Shown here: one piece after another, positions 17,136 to 24,915 of the stretch
How the letters are laid out: each line of letters begins with the position of its first letter
Numbering within the stretch: the stretch's first letter is position 1
Source: Bradyrhizobium zhanjiangense
Lineage (GTDB): Bacteria; Pseudomonadota; Alphaproteobacteria; Rhizobiales; Xanthobacteraceae
Reading direction: 5' to 3'
Assembly: GCF_004114935.1 (NCBI RefSeq)
Contig: NZ_CP022221.1
Coordinates: 6,469,001-6,533,000, forward strand
Length of the DNA: 64,000 nt
The notes under the pieces: generated by a model
The model's database searches: none
Told to the model about the DNA's origin: nothing
Seen by the model: only the letters and a program-made list of their open reading frames with translations
Made by a program: the position numbers and the translations under genes

Positions 17136-18458
17136 ATGATTTCCAGCTTGGACGGCGCCGTCACGGCCGCGCCTCTTCGCACCGGTTTCCGCTGGCTCCA
17201 GCTCGTGATGGGCATCGTCTGCATGGCGATGATCGCCAATCTACAATACGGCTGGACGCTCTTCGTCGATCCGATCGATGCGGCCCATCATTGGGGGCGC
17301 GCCGCGATCCAGCTCGCTTTCACCATCTTCGTGGTCACCGAGACCTGGCTGGTGCCGGTCGAAGCCTGGTTCGTCGACAAATACGGCCCACGCATCGTGG
17401 TCATGTTCGGCGGCGCGATGATCGCGCTCTCGTGGATTCTCAACTCCTACGCCGATAGCCTCACCCTGCTCTACGCCGCCGCGATCATTGGCGGCATGGG
17501 CGCGGGCGCGGTGTACGGCACCTGCGTCGGCAACGCGCTGAAATGGTTTCCCGATCGCCGCGGCCTCGCAGCGGGTGCGACCGCCGCCGGCTTCGGCGCC
17601 GGCGCCGCGCTCACCATCGTGCCGATCGCGAGCATGATCGTTTCGAGCGGCTATCAGCACGCGTTCCTCACCTTCGGCATCGGCCAGGGCCTGATCGTGT
17701 TCGTGCTCGCCTTCTTCATCCAGCCGCCGCGGATCTCGATCCCGCCGAAGAAGAAGCAGCTCAATTTGCCGCAGACCAAGATCGACTTCACCCCGCCGCA
17801 GGTGCTGCGGACCCCTATTTTCTGGGTGATGTATCTCGTTTTCGTCATGGTCGCTTCCGGCGGCCTGATGACCGCGGCGCAGATCGCCCCGATCGCGCAC
17901 GACTTCAAGATCGCCGACACGCCGGTCACCCTCGCCGGCTTCCAGATGGCGGCACTGACCTTCGCGATCTCGCTCGACCGCATCTTCGACGGGTTCGGAC
18001 GTCCGTTCTTCGGCTGGGTCTCCGACACGATCGGCCGCGAGCCCACCATGTTCATCGCCTTCGGCACGGCGGCGGTGATGCTGCTGGCGCTGTCGGCCTA
18101 TGGTCACGTACCCGTCGTCTTCGTGCTCGCCACCGCGATCTATTTCGGCGTGTTCGGCGAGATCTACTCGCTATTCCCCGCGACCTGCGGCGACACCTTC
18201 GGCTCGAAGTTCGCGACCACCAACAACGGCATGCTCTACACCGCCAAGGGTACGGCATCCCTGCTGGTCCCGCTCGCGAGCGTGATCTCGACTGCTTATG
18301 GCTGGAAGGCCGTGTTCGTGGTCGCAGTGGCGCTGAACGCGACGGCGGCGCTGATGGCGCTGTTCGTGATCAAGCCGCTGCGCCGCTCCTTCATCCTCGG
18401 CAAGGAAGCCGAGAGCGCTGACACCGCACCCGGCAATGCCAAGACCGAGACGGCGTAA
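17136..18458 (+). CDS. oxlT: OxlT-type MFS carrier, copy 2
   Basis: The 440-residue protein is a clear paralogue of the preceding carrier: NLQYGWTLFVDPIDAAHHW, FVDKYGPRIVVMFGG, YGTCVGNALKWFPDRRGLA and YTAKGTASLLVPLA occur at matching places. It differs in the loop between helices 6 and 7, which is lysine- and proline-rich (RISIPPKKKQ), and has a longer hydrophilic C-terminus. GGGAGG at 17124-17129 supports the ATG at 17136; the frame opening at 17025 overlaps operator F. Copy 1 and copy 2 have separate operators and terminators, so they can be expressed independently. Two carriers may divide affinity ranges or substrates (for example oxalate against formate or a related acid); this is inference. 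Confidence 0.9.
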   Translation: MISSLDGAVTAAPLRTGFRWLQLVMGIVCMAMIANLQYGWTLFVDPIDAAHHWGRAAIQLAFTIFVVTETWLVPVEAWFVDKYGPRIVVMFGGAMIALSWILNSYADSLTLLYAAAIIGGMGAGAVYGTCVGNALKWFPDRRGLAAGATAAGFGAGAALTIVPIASMIVSSGYQHAFLTFGIGQGLIVFVLAFFIQPPRISIPPKKKQLNLPQTKIDFTPPQVLRTPIFWVMYLVFVMVASGGLMTAAQIAPIAHDFKIADTPVTLAGFQMAALTFAISLDRIFDGFGRPFFGWVSDTIGREPTMFIAFGTAAVMLLALSAYGHVPVVFVLATAIYFGVFGEIYSLFPATCGDTFGSKFATTNNGMLYTAKGTASLLVPLASVISTAYGWKAVFVVAVALNATAALMALFVIKPLRRSFILGKEAESADTAPGNAKTETA

Positions 18459-18487
18459 AGCCACCAACACGTTTTGCAGGGCTTGAG

Positions 18488-18518
18488 AAGGGGCGCAGCG
18501 GTGCGCCCCTTTCTTTTT
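18488..18518 (+). terminator. Terminator after the second OxlT-type gene
   Basis: AAGGGGCGCA, loop GCGG, TGCGCCCCTT, then TCTTTTT. Confidence 0.88.
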
Positions 18519-18587
18519 GGCCCGCGGCAAACGTCAGCATTACTGCCGCAAGATTTTTCGGATCAGACAAATCCAGCGCTTGACGGT

Positions 18588-18604
18588 TGGCATTATGTAT
18601 ACCA
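18588..18604. promoter_or_regulatory. Operator G, before the CBS-PanE-FAH unit
   Basis: TGGCAT-TATGT-ATACCA matches both half-sites. TTGACG at 18580-18585 ends two bases before it and CACACT at 18603-18608 lies 17 bases after that hexamer. The CBS gene starts only 34 bases downstream, giving a short leader. Confidence 0.75.
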
Positions 18605-18637
18605 CACTTCTCCTGTCATTCACCGAGGGAGGTTGCA

Positions 18638-19063
18638 ATGCTGGTCGGAGACATTCTGCGCAAGAAGACGCCGCGCGTTGTCACGGTTCGAATGAACGAA
18701 ACGGTGGGTATCGCCGCCAAGCTGATGCGCGCCAACAACATCAGCGCGCTGGTGGTGAAGGACGTGGTCCGCTCGGAAGGCAACACCGCGGTCGGCATGT
18801 TCACCGAGCGTGACGTGGTGCGCGCCATCGCCGAGCACGGTGCGGCTGCCGTCAACGTCAAGGTCTCGCAGCTGGTCTCGGTACAGCAGCTCGTCTCCTG
18901 CACCTCGAGCGATACGATCGAGCACGTTCGTCATCTGATGAACCGTCATCACATCCGCCATTTGCCCGTGATCGACGATTACAGCCTCGTCTCGGTCATC
19001 AGCATGCGCGACATCGCCGCTGCCGTTGACGAGGCCACCAACTCGACGCCGCAAGCCGCCTAA
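18638..19063 (+). CDS. Paired CBS-domain protein
   Basis: The 141-residue protein consists of two CBS motifs (about residues 8-70 and 78-135) and nothing else. Each ends in a typical adenosine-contact segment, seen as VGMFTERDVVRAIAEHG and VSVISMRDIAAAVDE. Paired CBS units bind AMP, ATP, SAM or similar ligands and modulate partner proteins. GAGGGAGG at 18625-18632 supports the ATG at 18638. With operator G directly in front, it is the first gene of a unit that also covers the PanE-like and FAH-family genes, although a GC hairpin in the 105-base gap to the next gene could reduce readthrough. The partner is unknown; a transporter or the ligase of this regulon would be a reasonable guess. Confidence 0.9.
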   Translation: MLVGDILRKKTPRVVTVRMNETVGIAAKLMRANNISALVVKDVVRSEGNTAVGMFTERDVVRAIAEHGAAAVNVKVSQLVSVQQLVSCTSSDTIEHVRHLMNRHHIRHLPVIDDYSLVSVISMRDIAAAVDEATNSTPQAA

Positions 19064-19168
19064 AGCGGCAAGCCTTCCCCTGCGACTACCGGCCCCGGCT
19101 CGGATGCTTCCGAGCCGGACCGGATCTTTCGTCCCAAATTCCGGCTTCTGCTCCTTCGCGAGGACTTC

Positions 19169-20188
19169 ATGAAGATCTGCATCTACGGCGCCGGCGCGAT
19201 CGGCGGTTATCTCGGGGTTCAGCTCGCGCGCGCGGGCGCCGATATCAGCCTGGTGGCACGCGGCGCGCACCTTGCCGCGATGCGCGAGCGCGGCCTCACG
19301 CTGCTCGCGGGCGAGGAGAAGCACACCGTACATCCGCGCTGCACCGACGATCCCGCCGAGCTCGGCGTGCAGGATTACATCATCATCACGCTGAAGGCGC
19401 ATTCGATCACCGGCGTGATCGAGAAGATGCAGCCGCTCTTGGGACCGCACACCCGCATCGTCACCGCGGTCAACGGCATCCCCTATTGGTACTTCTACAA
19501 GCATGGCGGCCAATACGAGAATTCGACGCTGGAGAGCATCGATCCCGGCGGCCGGCAGTGGCGCGAAATCGGCGCCGAGCGCGCCATCGGCTGCATCGTC
19601 TATCCCGCCACCGAGATCGAGGCGCCCGGCGTGATCCGCCACGTCTACGGCAACAATTTCCCGCTCGGCGAGCCCTCGGGCGAGATCACGCCGGACGTGC
19701 AGCGCCTCGCCGATCTCTTCGTCGCAGCCGGGCTGAAAGCCCCGGTGCTCGACCGCATCCGTGACGAGATTTGGCTGAAGCTGTGGGGCAATGTCTGCTT
19801 CAATCCGATCAGCGCGCTGACCCATGCAACGCTCGACGTGATCTGCACCGATCCGGCCACGCGCGCGCTGTCGCGCGCGATCATGGTGGAGACGCAGGCC
19901 ATCGCCGAGACCTTCGGGGTCAAATTCCGCGTCGATGTCGAGCGCCGCATCGAGGGCGCCCGCAAGGTCGGCGCGCACAAGACCTCGATGCTGCAGGATC
20001 TCGAGCGCGGCCGCCCGATGGAGATCGACCCGCTCGTCACCGTGGTGCAGGAGATGGGCCGCCTCACCGGCATCGCCACGCCCGCGCTCGACTCGGTGCT
20101 CGCGATGGTGACCCAGCGCGCTCGCATCGCCGGCCTCTATGACGGCGTCTCGACACCATCAGATCCTCGCGCACTGGCGGTGGCGTGA
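19169..20188 (+). CDS. Ketopantoate-reductase-family enzyme, candidate oxalyl-CoA reductase
   Basis: The 339-residue protein has the ApbA/PanE fold: an N-terminal Rossmann domain with GAGAIGGYLG at residues 7-16 and VARGAHLAAMRERGL as the NADP-binding continuation, TLKAHSI near 75, and a helical C-terminal domain with KLWGNVCFNPISALT and HKTSMLQDLERGRPMEID. By sequence it would be called 2-dehydropantoate 2-reductase. However, in Methylobacterium extorquens AM1 a PanE homologue (PanE2) reduces oxalyl-CoA to glyoxylate, and this gene sits in an oxalate regulon behind operator G. I therefore favour an oxalyl-CoA reductase, as inference. CGAGGA precedes the ATG. Its stop overlaps the next start by one base, so the FAH-family gene is translationally coupled. 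Confidence 0.85.
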   Translation: MKICIYGAGAIGGYLGVQLARAGADISLVARGAHLAAMRERGLTLLAGEEKHTVHPRCTDDPAELGVQDYIIITLKAHSITGVIEKMQPLLGPHTRIVTAVNGIPYWYFYKHGGQYENSTLESIDPGGRQWREIGAERAIGCIVYPATEIEAPGVIRHVYGNNFPLGEPSGEITPDVQRLADLFVAAGLKAPVLDRIRDEIWLKLWGNVCFNPISALTHATLDVICTDPATRALSRAIMVETQAIAETFGVKFRVDVERRIEGARKVGAHKTSMLQDLERGRPMEIDPLVTVVQEMGRLTGIATPALDSVLAMVTQRARIAGLYDGVSTPSDPRALAVA

Positions 20189-20973
20189 TGGCGGGCGAGA
20201 TGAAACAGTGGCTGCGCTTCCGCCACGCCGGTGCGACCGGCTTCGGCACGCTGACGTCGTCAGGCATCAGCGTGCACGAGGGCGAGATGTTCGGCCGCAG
20301 TGCTGCCACCGGCCAGAGGCTGGCGCTGTCCGAGGTCGAGCTGCTCGCGCCCTGCGTGCCCAGCAAGATCGTCGCGCTCTGGAATAATTTCCACGCGCTC
20401 GCGGCCAAGCTGAACCAGCCCGAGCCGCCGGAGCCGCTCTATCTGCTGAAAGCCACCACCAGCATCACGACGCCCGGTGCCGTGATCCGCCGTCCCTCTT
20501 ATTACGACGGCAAGACCACCTATGAGGGCGAGCTCGGCATCGTCATCGGCAGGACCTGCGCCCGCGTCTCCCCTGGCGAAGCGGACAGCTTCATCTTCGG
20601 CTACACCTGCGTCAACGACATCACCGCCAACGACATCCTGACCAGCGACCCCACCTTCCCGCAATGGGCCCGCGCCAAGGGCATCGACGATTACGGCCCG
20701 TTCGGCCCCGTTATCGCCACCGGCCTCGATCCGGCCAAGCTCGTGGTCCGCACCATCCTCAATGGCGCGGAGCGGCAGAACTATCCGATCTCGGACATGA
20801 TCTTCAGCGCGCAGGAGCTGGTCAGCAAGATCTCGCATGACATGACCCTGCTCCCCGGCGACCTCATCGCCGTCGGCACCTCGGTCGGCGTCGGCGTGAT
20901 GAAAGAGCCGGTGAACACCGTGACCGTTGCGATCGACGGCATCGGCGAGCTGACCAACGAGTTTCGGCTGTAG
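20188..20973 (+). CDS. Fumarylacetoacetate hydrolase family protein
   Basis: The 261-residue protein belongs to the FAH superfamily of metal-dependent C-C hydrolases, decarboxylases and isomerases. The metal site is recognised in the TTYEGELGIVIGRTC segment (two acidic ligands near residues 113-115) and FGYTCVNDITANDI (Asp ligand near 145), and the family core continues with FGPVIATGLDP and MIFSAQELVSKIS, ending in PGDLIAVGTSVGVG. Translation begins at the ATG of TGATG, coupled to the PanE-like gene; an internal ATG at 20200 is an alternative. Many members act on oxaloacetate, fumarylpyruvate or similar 2-oxo acids. A role in handling glyoxylate- or oxaloacetate-like products is possible but unproven. 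Confidence 0.88.
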   Translation: MAGEMKQWLRFRHAGATGFGTLTSSGISVHEGEMFGRSAATGQRLALSEVELLAPCVPSKIVALWNNFHALAAKLNQPEPPEPLYLLKATTSITTPGAVIRRPSYYDGKTTYEGELGIVIGRTCARVSPGEADSFIFGYTCVNDITANDILTSDPTFPQWARAKGIDDYGPFGPVIATGLDPAKLVVRTILNGAERQNYPISDMIFSAQELVSKISHDMTLLPGDLIAVGTSVGVGVMKEPVNTVTVAIDGIGELTNEFRL

Positions 20974-20986
20974 CGGCAGGCACCGT

Positions 20987-21066
20987 CCCGTAGCCCGGAT
21001 GAGCGACGCGACATCCGGGATCACGCTCTCCCCTCGCTTCGCTCTACCCATCCTTACGGGCTACGG
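20987..21066. repeat. Palindromic repeat, GTAGCCCGGATGAGCG type
   Basis: CCCGTAGCCCGGATG on the left is mirrored by CATCCTTACGGGCTACGG on the right, with an inner CCGGATG / CATCCGG pair. This is another REP-like family of Bradyrhizobium intergenic DNA. The rest of 20974-21242 holds no gene. Confidence 0.65.
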
Positions 21067-21242
21067 ACAGCCGTCACGCAGCTCCGAAACATCCATACAC
21101 ATCACATCTCCGCGCGCCCGACATATGCCGCCAACATGTCCCGCGCTTGCCGCAACTTGGACGCATTCGGCCGCCCTTCTGTGAGGCGTGTCTGGGGGCA
21201 CGGCATCGCCGTGTTTGGACCAAACCTGCTAGGGGTATAACT

Positions 21243-21440
21243 GTGAAGAAGATTGTAATTGCTCTGGGTGCAACGCTTGCTCTGGTGACGGCTGCGAACG
21301 CTGCGGATCTGCCGCGCCGCCAGCCCGTGCCGGTCTATCCGGCTGAGCAGGCTCCGATCGGCAAGATGCCGATCGGCAAGAGCCCGGTTGGAAAGGCCCC
21401 GATCGGCAAGGCGCCCGGCCCGGTCGCAGCGCGTTACTGA
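21243..21440 (+). CDS. Small exported protein with PIGK repeats
   Basis: The frame begins with a GTG at 21243 and encodes 65 residues. VKKIVIALGATLALVTAANA is a signal peptide, probably cleaved before ADLPRR. The mature part is a low-complexity chain with five near-repeats of P-[IV]-G-K-x (PIGKM, PIGKS, PVGKA, PIGKA) and ends GPVAARY. AGGGG lies about ten bases before the start. The longer frame from 21147 has no support. The mature peptide is basic and likely disordered in the periplasm. No function is known to me. Confidence 0.7.
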   Translation: MKKIVIALGATLALVTAANAADLPRRQPVPVYPAEQAPIGKMPIGKSPVGKAPIGKAPGPVAARY

Positions 21441-21495
21441 CGCGCAATACGATACGCATCTCGCGTAGAGCGGCTGAGAGTCGAGGGGCAACAGC

Positions 21496-22146
21496 GTGAC
21501 GTACAAACCTGATCGATCCGGATCCTGCATCCTCGCGGGCTTCGCGCTCGCGGCCATGATCGCATGCACGATGCCCTCGGCCTCGGCCCATGAAGCGAAC
21601 AAGCGCGTTGCCGATGCGAACGCGCTTGCTACGACCGACACCGCATCACGACCGGCGCCGCAAGCAACGCGGCGTCCCGTCGCACGTGCGGAGAAAGGTC
21701 CGTACTACGTCGATTTCCGGGCGCGAACCGCCGCGAGCTGGGGCCACGCCTTCGTCTGGTACGGCAAGACCAGCGAGCGTGCGGTCGAGGTGGCGGGCCT
21801 CACGCCCGCCGGCGACACGCTTGCTTACGTGCTCGGCCACCTCACCTTTGTGCCCTCCGAGACCGGCGCGAGCTACGGCGATCTCGATCCGGAATATCTG
21901 ACCGCGAGCTATCGCGTGTACCTCAACGAGGCCGACGCCAAGCGCGTATTCGCGTATATCAAGAAATTGCAGGCGAACTCGCCGGTGTGGAACGCCGAGA
22001 CCACCAACTGCACCGGCTTCATCGGCGACATCGCCGAATTCATGGGACTGCAGGTCCCCAACCGCTGGCAGCGCCCGGAAAACTTCGTCAACCGCCTCAA
22101 GGAAATGAACGGCGGCCGCCTGATGGTGCGGCTGTCGGCGGAGTAG
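21496..22146 (+). CDS. Exported protein, possible papain-like (DUF4105/NlpC-type) fold
   Basis: The 216-residue protein has a signal peptide (GFALAAMIACTMPSASA) followed by a linker and a compact domain from about residue 70. ASWGHAFVWYGK carries a histidine and TTNCTGFIGDIAEFMGL a cysteine in the order His-then-Cys, as in circularly permuted NlpC/P60 and DUF4105-like domains. The match is by motif only and uncertain. The GTG at 21496 follows GAGGGG. The gene lies 55 bases after the PIGK-repeat gene on the same strand, and the two may be one unit. The C-terminus RLMVRLSAE ends without any anchor, so a soluble periplasmic protein is expected. Confidence 0.75.
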   Translation: MTYKPDRSGSCILAGFALAAMIACTMPSASAHEANKRVADANALATTDTASRPAPQATRRPVARAEKGPYYVDFRARTAASWGHAFVWYGKTSERAVEVAGLTPAGDTLAYVLGHLTFVPSETGASYGDLDPEYLTASYRVYLNEADAKRVFAYIKKLQANSPVWNAETTNCTGFIGDIAEFMGLQVPNRWQRPENFVNRLKEMNGGRLMVRLSAE

Positions 22147-22166
22147 CTCTCCAGTCTCGTAGCACT

Positions 22167-22244
22167 GTCATTGCGAGCGCAGCGAAGCAATCCAGAATCC
22201 CTCCGCAAAGGCGGCCTGGATTGCTTCGCTGCGCTCGCAATGAC
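22167..22244. repeat. Palindromic repeat, GTCATTGCGAGCG type
   Basis: Same family as 9551-9630: GTCATTGCGAGCGCAGCG, GAAGCAATCCAGA, then the reverse complements. Confidence 0.8.
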
Positions 22245-22276
22245 GATGTTGAAGCAGCGAGCACTCATCTATTGAC

Positions 22277-22425
22277 CGTCACCCTGAGGTGCGCGCTCTG
22301 CGGCGCATCGCGGCGCTGAGCAAGCCTCGAAGGGCGACAGCCCGGCTCTCGCAGCGTGGCCGCTCATCCTTCGAGGCTCCCCATGGGACGCGTTGCATCC
22401 CATGCCTCGCACCTCAGGACGACGG
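22277..22425. repeat. Palindromic repeat, CACCCTGAGGTGC type
   Basis: CGTCACCCTGAGGTGCGCG on the left is matched by CGCACCTCAGGACGACG on the right; inner arms (CCTCGAAGG and CCTTCGAGG) pair as well. With the preceding repeat it fills most of the gap 22147-22584, which holds no gene. Confidence 0.7.
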
Positions 22426-22509
22426 ATCTAAAACCCCAATTATCCGCCCGGCGGAATCCCCTCACCTGTCGCATGATCGCCCCGCCTGCACCGCACGGCG
22501 CGACAATAG

Positions 22510-23580
<1,071 letters not shown>

Positions 23581-23706
23581 TCGCCGATGTGATTTGAACA
23601 CGGCGCCCGCCACCGCGAAGGTATGCTCCCCTCGCGCCGCAAGCGGGGAGAGGCGAAGAGCACCGCCTCCGGTTAAACCAGTTCGTCAAATGCCAGAAAG
23701 CAACTT

Positions 23707-24675
23707 ATGAAGGCTTACGTCTACGGCCCTGATGGCGCTACGATTTCCGACGTCGTTCAACCAAAACCTAAAGGCACGCAGGTGCTGGTCCGCGTCCGCG
23801 CCTGCGCCCTTAACCGCGCCGACACCGGCATGCGCAAGGGTCACGCCCACGGCGCGGCCGGCGGCGTCGGCACTGTGCTCGGCATGGAATGGGCCGGCGA
23901 AGTCGCCGAGCTCGGGCCGGATGCGAAGGGCGTGAAGGTCGGTGACCGCATCATGGGATCGGGCGGCGCCGCGTTTGCCGAATATACGCTGGCCGATCAC
24001 GGCCGCCTGTTCCACGCGCCCTCGAACATGAATTTCGAGGAGGCGGCCACCCTGCCCGTCGCGCTCGCGACCATGCACAACGCCATCGTCACCGTCGGCG
24101 GCGTGCAGGCGGGCCAGACCGTGCTGATCCAGGGCGCGAGCTCCGGCGTCGGCTTGATGGCGATGCAGATCGCCAGGCTCAAGGGCGCAAAGCTCGTGAT
24201 CGGCTCGTCGACCGACGCCACCCGCCGCGGCCGGCTGAAGGAGTACGGCGCCGATCTCGCCGTCGATAGCTCCGATCCGAAATGGGTCGACGACGTCCTG
24301 AAGGCAACGAACGGCGAAGGCGTCGATCTCATCATCGACCAGGTCTCGGGCAAGGTCGCCAACCAGAACCTCGCTGCAGCGAAGGTCAAGGGCCGCATCG
24401 TCAATGTCGGCCGGCTCGGCGGCACCCATGCCGACTTCAATTTCGACCTGCACGCCGCCCGCCGCATCGACTATGTCGGCGTCACCTTCCGCACCCGCAC
24501 CATCGAGGAGGTCCGCGAGATTTTTGAGGAGGTTCGGAAGGATATCTGGAGTGCGGTGGAAGCGCGAAAACTGCAACTGCCGATCGACAAGGTGTTCGCG
24601 TTCGACGACATCGACAAGGCCTTCGAGCACATGGAGGCGAACAAGCATTTGGGGAAGATCGTCGTGACAGTGTGA
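23707..24675 (+). CDS. Zinc-independent quinone oxidoreductase-type MDR enzyme
   Basis: The 322-residue protein belongs to the medium-chain dehydrogenase/reductase superfamily, quinone oxidoreductase branch. It has the GroES-like N-terminus (CALNRADTGMRKG, GMEWAGEVAELGPD) and the nucleotide motif in VLIQGASSGVGLMAMQIARLKGA near residue 141, of which the core is GASSGVG. The cysteine and histidine ligands of the zinc alcohol dehydrogenases are absent. It would reduce a quinone or enone with NAD(P)H. It follows the nitronate monooxygenase gene after 126 bases on the same strand. The substrate is not evident. Confidence 0.85.
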   Translation: MKAYVYGPDGATISDVVQPKPKGTQVLVRVRACALNRADTGMRKGHAHGAAGGVGTVLGMEWAGEVAELGPDAKGVKVGDRIMGSGGAAFAEYTLADHGRLFHAPSNMNFEEAATLPVALATMHNAIVTVGGVQAGQTVLIQGASSGVGLMAMQIARLKGAKLVIGSSTDATRRGRLKEYGADLAVDSSDPKWVDDVLKATNGEGVDLIIDQVSGKVANQNLAAAKVKGRIVNVGRLGGTHADFNFDLHAARRIDYVGVTFRTRTIEEVREIFEEVRKDIWSAVEARKLQLPIDKVFAFDDIDKAFEHMEANKHLGKIVVTV

Positions 24676-24686
24676 GGCATCGGCGG

Positions 24687-24787
24687 TCTCGTAGGGTGGC
24701 AAAGCGAAGCGTGCCCACCACAAGCGTTTGATTAGGAGACACTTGTCGGTGGGCACGGCGCTTTGCGCCTTTGCCCACCCTACGAGA
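24687..24787. repeat. Palindromic repeat, TAGGGTGGCAAAG type
   Basis: TCTCGTAGGGTGGCAAAGCG is mirrored by CGCCTTTGCCCACCCTACG AGA, with an inner GTGCCCACC / GGTGGGCAC pair. It is the same family as 9425-9514. Confidence 0.75.
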
Positions 24788-24915
24788 CTGAGCTTGTGGC
24801 ATGAGCGAGCATTCAATTCGGAAGCATTCGCAACGACTTCGCTCCTGCAAGTCACTTGCGACTACAGCTGTGGATCGTGGCTTGATGTTCACCCGCGGAC
24901 TGCTAAATCCCCGCC

